Source of the DNA: Stenogyne calaminthoides
Taxonomy: Eukaryota > Streptophyta > Magnoliopsida > Lamiales > Lamiaceae
NCBI GenBank assembly: GCA_037126765.1
Contig: JBBCBC010000022.1
Location: 17,637,758 to 17,701,757 of the forward strand
Direction of reading: 5' to 3'
Length of the DNA stretch: 64,000 nt
A program made the position numbers and the translations under genes. The notes beneath the pieces were generated by a model. The model had not been told where the DNA came from, did not search any database, and saw only the letters and a program-made list of their open reading frames with translations. This document shows positions 20,494 to 32,373 of the stretch, piece by piece. Numbering within the stretch: the stretch's first letter is position 1; every line of letters starts with the position of its first letter.

Positions 20494-22339
20494 TGTTGGG
20501 GAATTATTTGCCCGGATCTATTCGGGATGAATATTTAAATACCAATTTAATTCTAACAATTATTACTAGCATGAATTAACCCATATTAATTCAAATAATA
20601 ATTTCAACAACAAATCATGCATATAAACAATTCACGTAAATCCTACGCATGCGGAAATACTACGAGTTTACGTGAACTTACCTCTTGGAATGGCAATGGT
20701 CTTGTATGTGAAAACACACCAAAAGTCCTTCCCAAGTATTCCCTAGTCCTTGCTCGACAATCCGGTGGAAGGATACTCGCGAATAATTAACAAAAGGAAA
20801 AAATAAACTTTGTTGCATCACTTTCGTGGATTTGCTAATTTTTCCAGCACATGGAATTGCACTTGGGAATGAAAGAATCATCCCCTATTTATAGATGAGT
20901 GGTGGTCGGAATTTTAGGGGAAAAAACAATGTGGGAAAATCTTTTCTTGATCTCCAAGAAATCTTGAATATATCTCCTATATTCTTTTTCCCATAATTAA
21001 AATATTCCACAAAAATCCCACCTCATCATATTATGGAATTTTTGAAATATTAGGGTCCAAGAATCCAAGATTTGGATCTTCTTGAATTTATGAGATATTC
21101 TTGTATTTCAAGAAATACATATCTTCCATAATATCTTTTCAAGAAAATCAAGAAAATCTTTCTTGCCCTTTATATTTCAAAATTTTCGAAACTTACTATA
21201 TGAATAACCAAGTGGGAGATTTCTTGAATTTAATGAGATAATCTTGTATTCCAAGAATACATATATTCATTCCATAACAAAATTCAAAGAAAATCTTTCT
21301 CCCCTTTTTATCCATAAATTTCGAAAAAACAGCAAAAATATGCAACAAGATTTATTTTATTTTTAAACACCTTTTTCAGTTATTGGATTTATCTTGGGCT
21401 ACTTGGGGGGCCTTTAGGAGAATTAAGATTGGACCTTCCAATGAACCTTGAATTATCAATATTGAGCCACAATATTATTCAAGCCCATAAATATTAATTA
21501 ATCCCACTACATAATTAATATTGCACTATCCATCTTAACCCATATTACAGTTAATATGGCTCCCGGTTATTATTTCCCGTTTTTAAGATTATCTAGCCCA
21601 TTAATTAATTCAAGCCACTGAAATAGCTTTCCATTTAATTAATATCTTTTATCCTTGGTAAAGGAGCGGTTCAATATTATTATCCATACCGGAAACTAGT
21701 TCCACTTGCAAGATTTGGTATGATAAAACTTATGAACCTCCCAGGGGGGCAAATCGAACAAGCGTACTTGCACACGATTCTCCATATTAAATCGTAGCAA
21801 TCGCATGTGACCAATAATATTGCCCAAGATATAGGGTATTGAATCTCACTGATTCTCTTCCCATAATAAGTCAAAGCAATAGTTACTAACCACACGCAAT
21901 CCTGTTTAAGGGACGAAGATTGAGAAATAACTAACCACTGAGGTCTAATTCTTCCTAGTTCAGTTCTGAAGAATTTATCCTCTTGTAGGTCCTCTTCAAT
22001 GCATCAGTCATGCACTAGTGTAATCTTTTGGTCAAGATAAACCAATCTGAGCCTTACACTACAACCTTTCACGATGGATTGTTCATTTCCAATCTAGGTC
22101 GTGAATGGTGTACTTTTAGTTACAAGGAACTGTTAATTTAATCTTCTGTGATTTTGGTATCACTAAATTAACTATAATGTAACACGTACTATTTAATGAA
22201 CAGTTATGCAGTAAATATAAGTAACATTCAATGATATTTAAAGCATCAGTGATAAACAATTTATTTCAGTAAATAAGTCCGAAATTCAGTTAGTCTGATT
22301 ATACAAAGTAAAAGCATACTTTCCAGTATAATCCCAACA
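20494..22339 (-). repeat. 3' LTR of the copia element
   Basis: It is co-linear with 27936-29780 over its full length. In element orientation the TATA-like TATAAATA is at plus 20886-20893. Short open frames inside are not genes. Confidence 0.93.
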
Positions 22340-22449
22340 ATCTCCCACTTATACTCAAAGTCTGCTTTTAAGTATACATCAGCATGTCTCGTGTAGTACA
22401 TGACAACTAATGCCACCTACACGAACCTAATAATGTCTCCCACTTATAC
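22340..22449 (-). other. Polypurine tract and 3' untranslated segment of copia
   Basis: On the minus strand AAGTGGGAGAT abuts the 3' LTR (plus 22340-22351), the expected second-strand primer. The block around it (plus TCTCCCACTTATACTCAAAG) is repeated about 93 bases away at 22434-22453, at the end of pol, giving a second purine tract copy. Confidence 0.75.
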
Positions 22450-25431
22450 TCAAAGCAGATTGGCAACGGTCTTGACACCCATTCCTTTCACATGTCTCTC
22501 GAATGTATTCATAGGTAGACCCTTTGTGAATGGATCAGTTAGGTTGTCTTCCGACACGATCTTTGCCACCTCTATATCTCCTCTCTTAACGATGTCTCGT
22601 ATAAGATGATATTTCCTTTCAATGTGTTTGCTGACCTTGTGGGCTCTTGGTTCCCTTGAATTTGTAACTGCTCCGGCATTGTCACAATAAACAGTGATTC
22701 TGCTGGGCAAATTCAGAACCACATCCAAGTCCACTAGGAAGTTCTTGAGCCAAACCTCTTCTTTCGCTGCCTCGCAAGCAGCTACATATTCGGCTTCCAT
22801 GGTAGAATCTGCGACGCATTTCTGCTTAACGCTTCTCCACGTCATGGCTTCTCCCCCCATGCAAAACACACTACCGGAGGTAGATTTTCTGGAATCTATG
22901 TCTGATTGGAAATTCGAGTCCGTGTAGCCGATGGGGATTAGACTATCTGACTGATAAACCAACATTCTATCTCGAGTTCTTTTCAGATACTTCAGAATGT
23001 TTTTAACAGCCGTCCAATGTTCCTTCTCCGGGTTACTCTGATATCTTACCACCATGCCAATGGCAAAGCAGATATCCGGTCTCGTACACAACATTGCATA
23101 CATAAGGCTTTCGACAGCCGAAGCATAAGGAATGCCTCTCATGTCATCTATCTCCTTTTGTGTCTTAGGGCACATTTTCTTGGATAGATGGATTCCATGC
23201 CTGAAAGGTACGAAGCCTTTCTTGGAATCCTGCATGCTGAATCGTTTCAAGACAGTGTCTATGTATGAAGCTTGCGATAAGCCTATCCTCCTTTTCTTGC
23301 GATCTCGAGTGATCTTGATCCCAAGGATATGCCCTGCTTCCCCTAAGTCCTTCATATCAAACTGTTTTAAAAGCCATGCCCTTACGTCTGATAACACCTT
23401 TACATCGTTCCCGATGAGCAGAATGTCATCTACGTATAGTACTAAGAATACCAATGTAGTTCCGACACGCTTTTTATACACACAACTCTCAAACTCGTTT
23501 TGATCAAACCCGTAAGACTGTATAACATGATCAAAACATTGGTTCCAAGCTCTGGATGCCTGTTTGAGTCCGTAAATGGACTTCATGAGCTTACAAACAA
23601 GGTGTTCTTGGCCCTTTTCAATGAAGCCTTGGGGTTGTTGCATATAGATTTCCTCATCAAGACTTCCGTTAAGGAAAGCTGTCTTGACATCCATTTGCCA
23701 GATTTCAAAATCGAGATGCGCAGCTATCGACAAGAGAATCCGGATGGACTTAAGCATTGCTACAGGTGAAAAGGTTTCCTCATAATCGATCCCTTCTTTC
23801 TGAGTATAACCTTTCGCCACAAGCATTGCCTTGAAGGTTTCCACCTTCCCGTCCGGTCCCCTCTTTCTCTTGTATACCCACTTGCAACCAATAGGTTTGA
23901 CCCCATTAAGTGGTTCGACTAGCTCCCACACTCTGTTATGATCCATAGACCCCATTTCTGCTTTCATTGCCTTTTGCCAAGAAACCGCATCCTTATCTTG
24001 GATTGCCTCATCGTATGTCCATGGGTCTGATTCATCTTGTCCGGGAATCAAGTCCGAGGACTCTCCTATCCCCATGAATCTCTCGGGCTGTCTCACAACC
24101 CTCCCACTACGACGAGGCTCCGGTTGTGAAAGTGTGTCGTTTGGTATATCATCTTGTACAGTTGGCAATGAGGTTAGCCCCCTTAGCTCACTTAAGGTAA
24201 TCTCACTTCTGGGTCTTCTTTCGTTCATATAGTCTTCCTCCAAAAATCTAAAGTGGGTGCTTATGACCACCTTTTGATCTTTGGGACCATAAAACATACA
24301 CCCTTTTGTTCCCTCGGGGTATCCTATAAACAGCCTTAATTCTGATCGAGGATCCAATTTCCCGGCTTCCTTGTCCAACACGTAGGCCGGACACCCCCAA
24401 ATTCTCATGTGTCTCATACTAGGCTTGCGCCCGGTCCACAATTCTTTAGGAGTTTTGGGAACCAATTTGGATGGCACCAAGTACAGAATGTAAGCCGTTG
24501 TTTCCAAGGCATAACCCCAGAACGACTTGGGAAGATCCGCATAACACGTCATTGATCTAACCATTTCCAAAAGAGTTCTGTTTCTTCGCTCTGCAACCCC
24601 GTTTTGTTGAGGGGTTCCGGGTGCAGTCAGCTGGGATGCAATCCCTTCATCCGACAAGTAGTTCAAAAACTCATCGCTGAGGTACTCGCCTCCACGATCG
24701 GATCGTAGAAACTTGATATGTTTTTCCCTATAATTCTCTGCTTGAGCCTTAAATTCTTTGAATTTCTCAAAGGTCTCAGATTTATGCTTCATAAGGAAAA
24801 TATAACTGTACCTCGAGTAGTCATCAATAAAAGTGACGAAATACTCATAACCTCCTCTTGCCATGGTTGACATTGGACCACATACGTCTGTGTGAACGAT
24901 TTCTAACACTTCTTTGGCTCTATTCCCCTTGGCTCCGAATGCCCTCTTGGTCATTTTACCCTCCAAACATGATTCGTAGGTAGGAATCGGTTCAACTTGG
25001 AGAGACTCCAATGGACCGTCTTTCACCAACCTTTGGATCCTCTTTGGATTAATATGTCCCAATCTTAGATGCCACAGAAGTGTTTCGTTCACGTCTGATG
25101 AATGTTTTCTTTTACCGGAAATAGTTGATGTGTTATAGGATGCATTTCGTGAGTGGTGTGCACAGTTAATTATATAGAGATTACTTGACAACGTTCCATG
25201 ACAGATAAATTTATCATAAAGAGAAATGGTAACAACTTTATCAAAAGTTATCGAATATCCATCAAGGTAAAGCTTAGAAACTGAAATCAAGTTCTTTCTA
25301 AAATTCGGAACGTAAAGTACATCTCGTAAAATTAAAACTCTGTCTTCAAAAGACAGGTGCACTTCTCCCACTGCTTCAGCTGCCACTCTCGTAGCATCAC
25401 CTAGTGTGATGAGGATCTCACTCCCACTAAG
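22450..25431 (-). CDS. copia pol: integrase, reverse transcriptase, RNase H
   Basis: A nearly intact frame of about 990 codons follows the stop at 25432-25434. In order it has the end of protease (LRDVLYVPNFRKNLISVSKL), a GAG-pre-integrase (LLWHLRLGHIN), the integrase core with D of HTDVCGPM and of FIDDYSRYSYIF and E of GVAERRNRTLLEM (DD35E), reverse transcriptase with the QMDVKTAFLNG and YVDDILLIGND motifs, and RNase H (GYTDSNFQSD, STMEAEYVAACEA, HIERKYHLIRD), ending GVKTVANLL. All catalytic motifs looked for are present. The product reverse-transcribes and integrates the element. Only the single nonsense codon upstream separates it from gag. Confidence 0.93.
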   Translation of the reverse strand, partial: LSGSEILITLGDATRVAAEAVGEVHLSFEDRVLILRDVLYVPNFRKNLISVSKLYLDGYSITFDKVVTISLYDKFICHGTLSSNLYIINCAHHSRNASYNTSTISGKRKHSSDVNETLLWHLRLGHINPKRIQRLVKDGPLESLQVEPIPTYESCLEGKMTKRAFGAKGNRAKEVLEIVHTDVCGPMSTMARGGYEYFVTFIDDYSRYSYIFLMKHKSETFEKFKEFKAQAENYREKHIKFLRSDRGGEYLSDEFLNYLSDEGIASQLTAPGTPQQNGVAERRNRTLLEMVRSMTCYADLPKSFWGYALETTAYILYLVPSKLVPKTPKELWTGRKPSMRHMRIWGCPAYVLDKEAGKLDPRSELRLFIGYPEGTKGCMFYGPKDQKVVISTHFRFLEEDYMNERRPRSEITLSELRGLTSLPTVQDDIPNDTLSQPEPRRSGRVVRQPERFMGIGESSDLIPGQDESDPWTYDEAIQDKDAVSWQKAMKAEMGSMDHNRVWELVEPLNGVKPIGCKWVYKRKRGPDGKVETFKAMLVAKGYTQKEGIDYEETFSPVAMLKSIRILLSIAAHLDFEIWQMDVKTAFLNGSLDEEIYMQQPQGFIEKGQEHLVCKLMKSIYGLKQASRAWNQCFDHVIQSYGFDQNEFESCVYKKRVGTTLVFLVLYVDDILLIGNDVKVLSDVRAWLLKQFDMKDLGEAGHILGIKITRDRKKRRIGLSQASYIDTVLKRFSMQDSKKGFVPFRHGIHLSKKMCPKTQKEIDDMRGIPYASAVESLMYAMLCTRPDICFAIGMVVRYQSNPEKEHWTAVKNILKYLKRTRDRMLVYQSDSLIPIGYTDSNFQSDIDSRKSTSGSVFCMGGEAMTWRSVKQKCVADSTMEAEYVAACEAAKEEVWLKNFLVDLDVVLNLPSRITVYCDNAGAVTNSREPRAHKVSKHIERKYHLIRDIVKRGDIEVAKIVSEDNLTDPFTKGLPMNTFERHVKGMGVKTVANLL

Positions 25432-26394
25432 TTACCGGGTACGTTTGAACCCCTGTAAAGTGTAACATACATGATCAGTGGATCCCGTATCCACCACCCA
25501 TAAATGGGAGGCATAATACGCTAAGCAAGTTTCAACAACTAGTGCGTGAGAATTACCTTTCTTTCCATTCCTTTTGGGATTGGAACAGGCTGACCTCCAA
25601 TGTCCTCTCTCACCGCACTTGAAGCACCTCCCCTTAGCTGGCTTGCTCACTCCTCCACCTCCCTTCACCTTTTCTTTGCCTTTGGCAACACTTGAGTTCA
25701 CTTGCCTGTGGCTCTTGTCTTTTTTCTTGTTCTTACCACCCCTTGGCCCAGAAGAAGAAGAAGGTCCATTTGCCACCAAGACTTGGCTCTTTTGCCCCAA
25801 TATCGCCTCTGCCGAGACCAAAGCTTGCAATAGATCAGGCATCGAGAACTTCTGATTATTCATCTGATAGTTCAACCTGAACTGCTCAAAACTTTTCGGC
25901 AGAGAATGGAGCACGAAATCGATTTGGGTCTCGATGTCGTATTCGGCGCCAAGTACCTCAAGTTTGTTAAGGTGAGCCATCATCTGGAGAACGTGCTCCC
26001 TTACGGGCGTTCCCTCCACCATTTTCATAGAGAGCAAGTCCCCCATGGTGATCTGACTAGCCACTCGGTTCTGATGTTGAAACATCGCTTTAAGACTAGT
26101 CATGATGTCTGCAGCGGTCTCAACGTTCTAGTGTTGGTGTTGCAACACATCTGACATTGAAGCCAAGATGGTACACTTTGCCATTTCGTTGGAACGCTCC
26201 CAGTCAGCATACTCTTTCTTAACCGATTTACTTGACTCGTCTTTTGACTTTTCTGGTTTAGGTGTAGTGAGAACCCAGTTATGGCTTTGTGCAGTGAGGA
26301 CAATAGTAAGTTTATGACTCCAATCAACAAAGTTTTCACCAGTAAGCAAATTGTCTTTAAGTATATTGAACAGTGGATTAAAAGGTTGCGACAT
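25432..26394 (-). pseudogene. copia gag with zinc knuckle and protease start
   Basis: It starts at ATG 26394-26392 (MSQPFNPLFNILKDNLLTG). The typical UBN2-type gag follows (NFVDWSHKLTIVLTAQ), then TAG at 26128-26130, then MTSLKAMFQHQNRVASQ, a zinc knuckle CFKCGERGHWRSAC, and the protease active site VVDTGSTDHVC, ending at TAA 25432-25434. Both stops are in frame with the downstream pol, so gag-pro-pol was one polyprotein of about 1310 residues. As read, two nonsense codons make it non-autonomous; they could be recent mutations or base-call errors. Confidence 0.88.
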
Positions 26395-27921
26395 GCTGAA
26401 CTGAAATAATTGATAATATGCATAAGCACAAATATATCACAAAATTCGATCACATGTTTCATATTAAAATCTCCAAAAAATATGAACATGCATCAGCCAA
26501 CATCTCGAAACAGTTTAAATAAGCCACGTGGGGTGGGTCATTATTTAAACACATTCAAGAAGGTTACAAACAAGAACAGTTACAAACCTTTAATGTCCAG
26601 ATTAATAGTTGGCTCCCACTTGACCAATATAAAATTGACAGGGACTTCGGGGAAGTATATGCATATCCATTTTATACCTAAGTAATAACCATGATTAAAT
26701 ACAGAATTATTATTTCGCTTTGAACGAGCCTCGTGGGGAGGGTCATCATCGCCACTAGTAATAATCCACAATCATCCGTTAGGAATTTATTCATGTGAAA
26801 GCTATCTTTTGACCGTCCAGTGGGGGAAATTTCTCCAAAAGAATTCACAAATAAATAAATCATGGAGGTCAATAATTAATTCAATTTTATTATCCGAAAT
26901 AAAATTGTCAATTAATTGTTTAAACATACTTAGTAATTTTTGAAAGTGAGATTTTTCAAAACATTTTCTCATGCATCGCAAATTTAAACACAATTTAAAT
27001 AAGCATAAAGATCAAGACAAAGATTAAACATATTGGACACATTTATCCAATTGTCATGGTTAATTTTGTCATGTCTTGATCTTGAGAAATCGTCTTCATT
27101 GCATTCATCGTTCGTCTCGAAAAGCTCCCACTTGACCGTTTAAAAAAAAATGCCTTGCCAAGCCACGTCATCGACCCATTTCATGGTCGGAATGACCGCT
27201 AAAGACTCCTACGGCCGTGTCGAATTCGCCCATCTTGGCGCCCATTGGCACACCCCAAGATTTCCGCCTCGTCGCCGTGCCGTGCCGGCCCCGGCAACTT
27301 CTCTCGCGCGCCGAAGAGCCCTCGCGCGCCTCGGCGTTGCCCCCCACCCACTGTGGAGCCCAAAGATCGCCCGCCCACGTACACGTCGCCCAGCGTGCCG
27401 CCTACGCCTGCGTCGCCCGTCTTGGCGCATGGCGGATTCTGCACTACTACTTGCGCGCCAGCGTAGCCCGTCCGGATCACGCGTGCGCTCGGCCCTCCGG
27501 CCTCGCCCTATGCCCGTGTCGCGCCATAGCGTCCGCGTCAGCGTGCCTCCTTTAGCACATTTCGCGCGATGCCGCCGCTGCCCTACGCCCGGTTCGGATC
27601 CGTCTTTTAATTCTTCGTCTCACCCTCCGTTTCGATCCGGTTACAATTTATTTACAAAAATAAATAAACCTAGATCTAGAATAGTCTATTACATTGATCA
27701 AATCAAACAAACACTAATCTACTCGTGGATTTTCTCACGAGCCAAAACGAATCCGAACGAATCGAATTAAAAAAAACCACAATTTATATGCATGCATAAA
27801 TAAACACATTAAATTTCATGACAATTGGATACCTGCAAAAAAGATCTAGCAATTCTACTATCCAATTTTAAATTTAATGACAGCGAATTAAATTACAATT
27901 TAAAATTGAGAGTCTAAACCA
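26395..27921 (-). other. Long copia leader with a GC-rich block
   Basis: About 1.5 kb lies between the primer site and gag. It contains repeated short inserts (GTGGG(G/A)(T/A)GGGTC, CTCCCACTTGACC near 26612 and 27126) and a strikingly GC-rich section at 27150-27620, rich in CGCC/GCGCGCC words, in otherwise AT-rich DNA. Several overlapping open frames there are open on both strands only because of base composition, and none resembles a protein family. Confidence 0.6.
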
Positions 27922-27934
27922 GGGCTCGATACGG
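27922..27934 (-). other. Primer-binding site of copia (initiator tRNA-Met type)
   Basis: On the minus strand, just inside the 5' LTR, CCGTATCGAGCCC matches the usual TGGTATCAGAGC primer site except that CAG reads CG and the first bases differ. The missing A is discussed in the findings. Confidence 0.6.
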
Positions 27935-27935
27935 T

Positions 27936-29780
27936 TGTTGGGGAATTAATTGCCTTGATCTATATTCGGGATGAATATTTAAATACAAATTTAATTCTAA
28001 CAATTATTACTAGCATGAATTAACCCATATTAATTCAAATAATAATTTCAACAACAAATCATGCATATAAATAATTCACGTAAATCCTACGCATGCAGAA
28101 ATACTACGAGTTTACGTGAACTTACCTCTTGGAATGGCAATGGTCTTGTATGTGAAAACACACCAAAAGTCCTTCCCAAATATTCCCTAGTCCTTGCTCG
28201 ACAATCCGGTGGAAGGATACTCGCGAACAATTAACAAAAGGAAAAAATAAACTTTGTTTACCACTTTCGTGGATTTGCTAATTTTTCCAGCACATGAAAT
28301 TGCGTTTGGGAATGAAAGAATCATCCCCTATTTATAGATGAGTGGTGGTCGAATTTTTAGGGGAAAAAATAATGTGGGAAAATCTTTTCTTGATCTCCAA
28401 GAAATCTTGAATATATCTCCTATATTCTTTTTCCCATAATTAAAATATTCCACAAAAATCCCACCTCATCATATTATGGAATTTTCGAAATATTAGGGTC
28501 CAAGAATCCAAGATTTGGATCTTCTTGAATTTATGAGATATTCTTGTATTTCAAGAAATACATATCTTCCATAATATCTTTTCAAGAAAATCAAGAAAAT
28601 CTTTCTTGCCCTTTATATTTCAAAATTTTCGAAACTTACTATATGAATAACCAAGTGGAAGATTTCTTGAATTTAATGAGATAATCTTGTATTCCAAGAA
28701 TACATATCTTCATTCCATAACAAAATTCAAAGAAAATATTTCTCCCCTTTTTATCCATAAATTTCGAAAAAACAGGAAAAATATGCAACAAGATTTATTT
28801 TATTTTTAAACACCTTTTTCAGTTATTGGACTTTATCTTGGGCTACTTGGGGGGCCTTTAGGAGAATTAAGATTGGACCTTCCAATGAACCTTGAATTAT
28901 CAATATTGAGCCACAATATTATTCAAGCCCATAAATATTAATTAATCCCACTACATAATTAATATTGCACTATCCATCTTAACCCATATTACAGTTAATA
29001 TGGCTCCCGGTTATTATTTCCCGTGTTTAAGATTATCTAGCCCATTAATTAATTCAAGCCACTGAAATAGCTTTCCATTTAATTAATATCTTTTATCCTT
29101 GGTAAAGGAATGATTCAACATTATTATCCATACCGGAAACTAGTTCCACTTGTAAGATTTGGTATGATAAAACTTATGAACCTCCTAAGGGGGCAAATCG
29201 AACAAGCGTACTTGCACACGATTCTCCGTATTAAATCTTAGCAATCGCATGTGACCAATAATATTGCCCAAGATATAGGGTATTGAATCTCACTGATTCT
29301 CTTCCCATAATAAGTCAAAGCAATAGTTACTAACCACACGCAATCCTATTTAAGGGACGAAGATTAAGAAATAACTAACCACTGAGGTCTAATTCTTCCT
29401 AGTCCAGTTCTGAAGAATTTATCCTCCTGTAGGTCCTCTTCAATGCATCAGTCATGCACTAGTGTAATCTCTTGGTCAAGACAAACCAATCTGAGCTACA
29501 CTACAACCTTTCACGATGGATTGTTCATTTCCATCTAGGTCATGAATGGTGTACTTTTAGTTACAAGGAAATGTTAATTTAATCTTCTGTGATCTTGGTA
29601 TCACTAAATTAACTACAATGTAACACGTACTATTTAATGAACAGTTATGCAGTAAATATATGTAACATTCAATGATATTTAAAACATCAGTGATCAACAA
29701 TTTATTTCAGTAAATAAGTCCGAAATTCAGTTAGTCTGATTATACAAAGTAAAAGCATACTTTCCAGTATAATCCCAACA
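27936..29780 (-). repeat. 5' LTR of the copia element
   Basis: It pairs with 20494-22339. It begins (minus) TGTTGGGATTATAC and ends CCCCAACA next to the primer site, and is followed on the plus strand by the CATGA duplication. Confidence 0.93.
28329..28336 (-). promoter_or_regulatory. TATA box of the copia 5' LTR
   Basis: The minus strand reads CTATAAATAGGGG, a strong plant TATA box, at equivalent positions in both LTRs. Transcription should start about 30 bases downstream and run through gag-pol. Confidence 0.6.
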
Positions 29781-31850
29781 CATGAATCTTTTTTCGAAGA
29801 AGGGGTAGGTAGTATGCCATGTTTTGATGTGTGTCCTAATGTGACGAAAAAACCTTTTTTGTTCGATCACTGGGCATACATCATGGATAGTGGAATTCAC
29901 ACTATTTTTAGGGGTGGTGCACCCGAGTGTAGGAGCGAACTCATTAAGTACTCAACTCACTTGAGTTTTAGGTTTAGGTACAAAAAAAACACCAATAAAG
30001 ACATATCGGTTGTGTGTAGCGAATTTGATATTTGTGTTGTGCTTGGTTCGTAAATGCCAAGCTACAAAAATCAGCTAACTTTTTCATCATATCAAAAGCC
30101 GATTTTGCACATTCATGCATAGGTAAGTTGGCTGGTAATGAGACAAGATAATTGGGAATATTGGGTTACAAAATGTGAGGTTAAAACCATCAACTAGTGG
30201 AAAGGGTGTCATGAACACACTTCAAAACTCGTATGGTTTACACATCCCATATTGGAAAGCATGGCATATGTATGAAGCCGCTATGGAACAAATTTTTCGG
30301 AAGCTATAATGAGTCTTATGACCATCTCCGACTGTACTGTGTCGCTATGAGTCTTACGTACGAATGCAGGTATTCAAAATCTTATAACGTTAGTTGCTCA
30401 ATTTTGTTGTGTTACAAATGTGTTTATATCAATAAACTGATAATTGGATTATGGAATATGTTGTTTCTTTTTGTGTAGGAGTATAATTTCACTGGAGACC
30501 AATCCCAAATCACATGCTTTTGAGCGTGTTTTCATTGCGTTAAAGCATGTCTAGATGCATTCAACAAGTGTCGTCCAATGCTCTTTATAGATGGGACATT
30601 CATGACAGGATGTGCAAAGGGTACTCTACTAATAGAAACTGTGAAGGTTGGTAACAATGGTGATGTTTTGAAATCCTTAAACACTTTGTTCTCAAATAAA
30701 AGTTATAAAAAATCCAGTTATGTGTGATGTGTCAATTTCAGTTTTGAATTCAGTTTTAAGGTTATGGTAGTGTCCCATTACGAATGCAGTTTTATTAGTT
30801 TTCTGTCTTATGAATCATTTTTAAAACCACCCTTGTTTATTTAATTTTGTTATTGGAATGTTTTGATGAATTTATAGGCTATATGGAAAAATGTTATAGT
30901 ATCATAAATGCCACATTTGTTTTTGAATCTGACTGTACAATACCACATTTTATTTTGTTATCTTCTTAGGGCTGCTGCCTGTTTCATTTACCATCATTTA
31001 TGCGGAGATACCAACAACTGGTGATGGCTCCTAGAGAAGCTACACGATTAAGTGCACCATGAAAGAGAGATTTGTTACATATCTGACAGGAACACAGGCT
31101 TGATGGCTGCATTTCCATTGATTTTTTACAAACCTATGCATTTTTTCCGCTTGTATCATCTACTAGCAAATTTGCGGGGCCGGATTTTGATAAATTTTTC
31201 TTCTTGTATCACGTTGGATAGTCGATAGGAGAAAAGAATGCAGTATGTGGACCGGTGAATTATGTCCCAAGAAGGAAAATTTGTGGAATTTTCTAAAAGA
31301 CATTACACGCTCATGGAGAGTTGTCCATTGCCCAAGTGGTAATTATGAGGTAATGTCTTAACCATCGGCTGAGGTTAATTTGATAGAGAAAACAATTCGT
31401 ACTATCAGTAACAAGTTCGAGGATTCCCTTGCGCGCACGCAACAACTGTGATTAAAAGGAATTGTCCAACTGTGTACAACATTATCGAGGAGTTTTTTTT
31501 TCACTCGCAACTACCGTGAATGCTACAGCTATGACCTGCACGCAATACCTAAAATCGAGAAGTATGAATTTTAGCCTGACAAACAAAACAAATTCAAGAT
31601 TCTCCCTCCGGTGCTAAAGAACAAACCAGGATGTCCCAGGAAAAAAAGAAGTCATCCTTTGGTGAGTTCTGGAAGAAGAAGCCATTGGCAGTATGCCCTT
31701 AATGTGGGACATTGGCAAACCATGACTCTACCACATGTCTCATATCACCAAATGAATCGTTGTGAGACGTTCAAATTCATTGATAGTGATAGGACAACCA
31801 AAAAACATCTTTTTTGTGGGCTTTTCATTGGTGATTTATGTTAGACAGGG
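29781..31850 (+). pseudogene. MULE transposase, MuDR/MULE domains, decayed
   Basis: Continuing after the copia, fragments in shifting frames spell a plant MULE transposase. They include a MuDR-like N-terminal domain (FRFRYKKN, SVVC), the segment IPYWKAWHMYEAA with a frameshift near 30300, and YNESYDHLRLYC. An intron is likely at about 30370-30480. The catalytic-domain start CRPMLFIDGTFMTGCAKGTLL (about 30571-30632) keeps its first acidic residue. A later block around 31000-31130 matches the EI.YISDRN.GLMAA region. The C-terminus has CPTVYNIIEEFF, ILPPVLKNKPG-PRKKR and a zinc knuckle (C-P-stop-CGTLANHDSTTC). Several frameshifts and stops make it inactive. It would have excised and integrated the element DNA. 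Confidence 0.75.
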
Positions 31851-32373
31851 TCAACTAACTGAAACTTGATAAAATCAAACTTTATTAATCAAGTTTCAGT
31901 ATGGTGACTAAATTTAGACATTTTTCTATTGTTGGACATATTTTGGGGTTTCATAGTGTTGGTTTTTCATTGGTTTTTGCACAATTAATTTGTATCCAGG
32001 GGGTTTTCATAGTGTTGGTTTTTTGTGGAATGAATTTGTATTTAAGTTTCAGTATGGTAACATATCAGTTTTTTAGAAAAGACATCTCTTAGAGAGTTTT
32101 TTTATTTTGCATTGTATATTAGCCGAAAACATTAAATGTGACATAAGGTAAACATTTTGAGACCAAGTTTCAGTATGGTAACATTTTGTTTCATACAATA
32201 TGCTAAATTTGAAATAAGGTAAACTAAAAACATTAAATAATCTAAATATATTACTTTTCCAAGAACATTTGTAGAGGCATCACAAAAGAAGCTCTAAAAG
32301 AAACTATATGTTACATAATAGTCAAAATTTTCCATATCAATGGTTAATGACATAAAACGTAAAGACCATATTA
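31851..32373. other. Spacer with three copies of a short repeat
   Basis: AAGTTTCAGTATGGT(G/A)AC occurs at about 31891, 32044 and 32165. It lies between the 3' ends of the convergent transposase and GRF-finger genes and could hold their terminators. No gene is seen. Confidence 0.4.

Larger units (their letters stand above)
20494..29780 (-). mobile_element. Complete Ty1/copia retrotransposon (9.3 kb), TSD CATGA
   Basis: The LTRs of 1846 and 1845 bp both run TGTTGGGG...CCCAACA on the plus strand and differ only by scattered bases and tiny indels. CATGA precedes (20489-20493) and follows (29781-29785) the element, a perfect 5-bp target duplication. The order on the minus strand is 5' LTR, primer site, long leader, gag, protease, integrase, RT, RNase H, polypurine tract, 3' LTR. 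Gag-pol is one frame with only two stops. It sits inside the MULE transposase gene. The RT/RNase H sequence resembles plant Tork/TAR-type copia; the lineage is tentative. Confidence 0.95.

Noticed and set aside
27150..27770. Overlapping long open frames on both strands in the GC-rich leader of copia
   Set aside because: They are open in several frames because of GC composition, have no family motif, and lie in the 5' leader of an LTR element.
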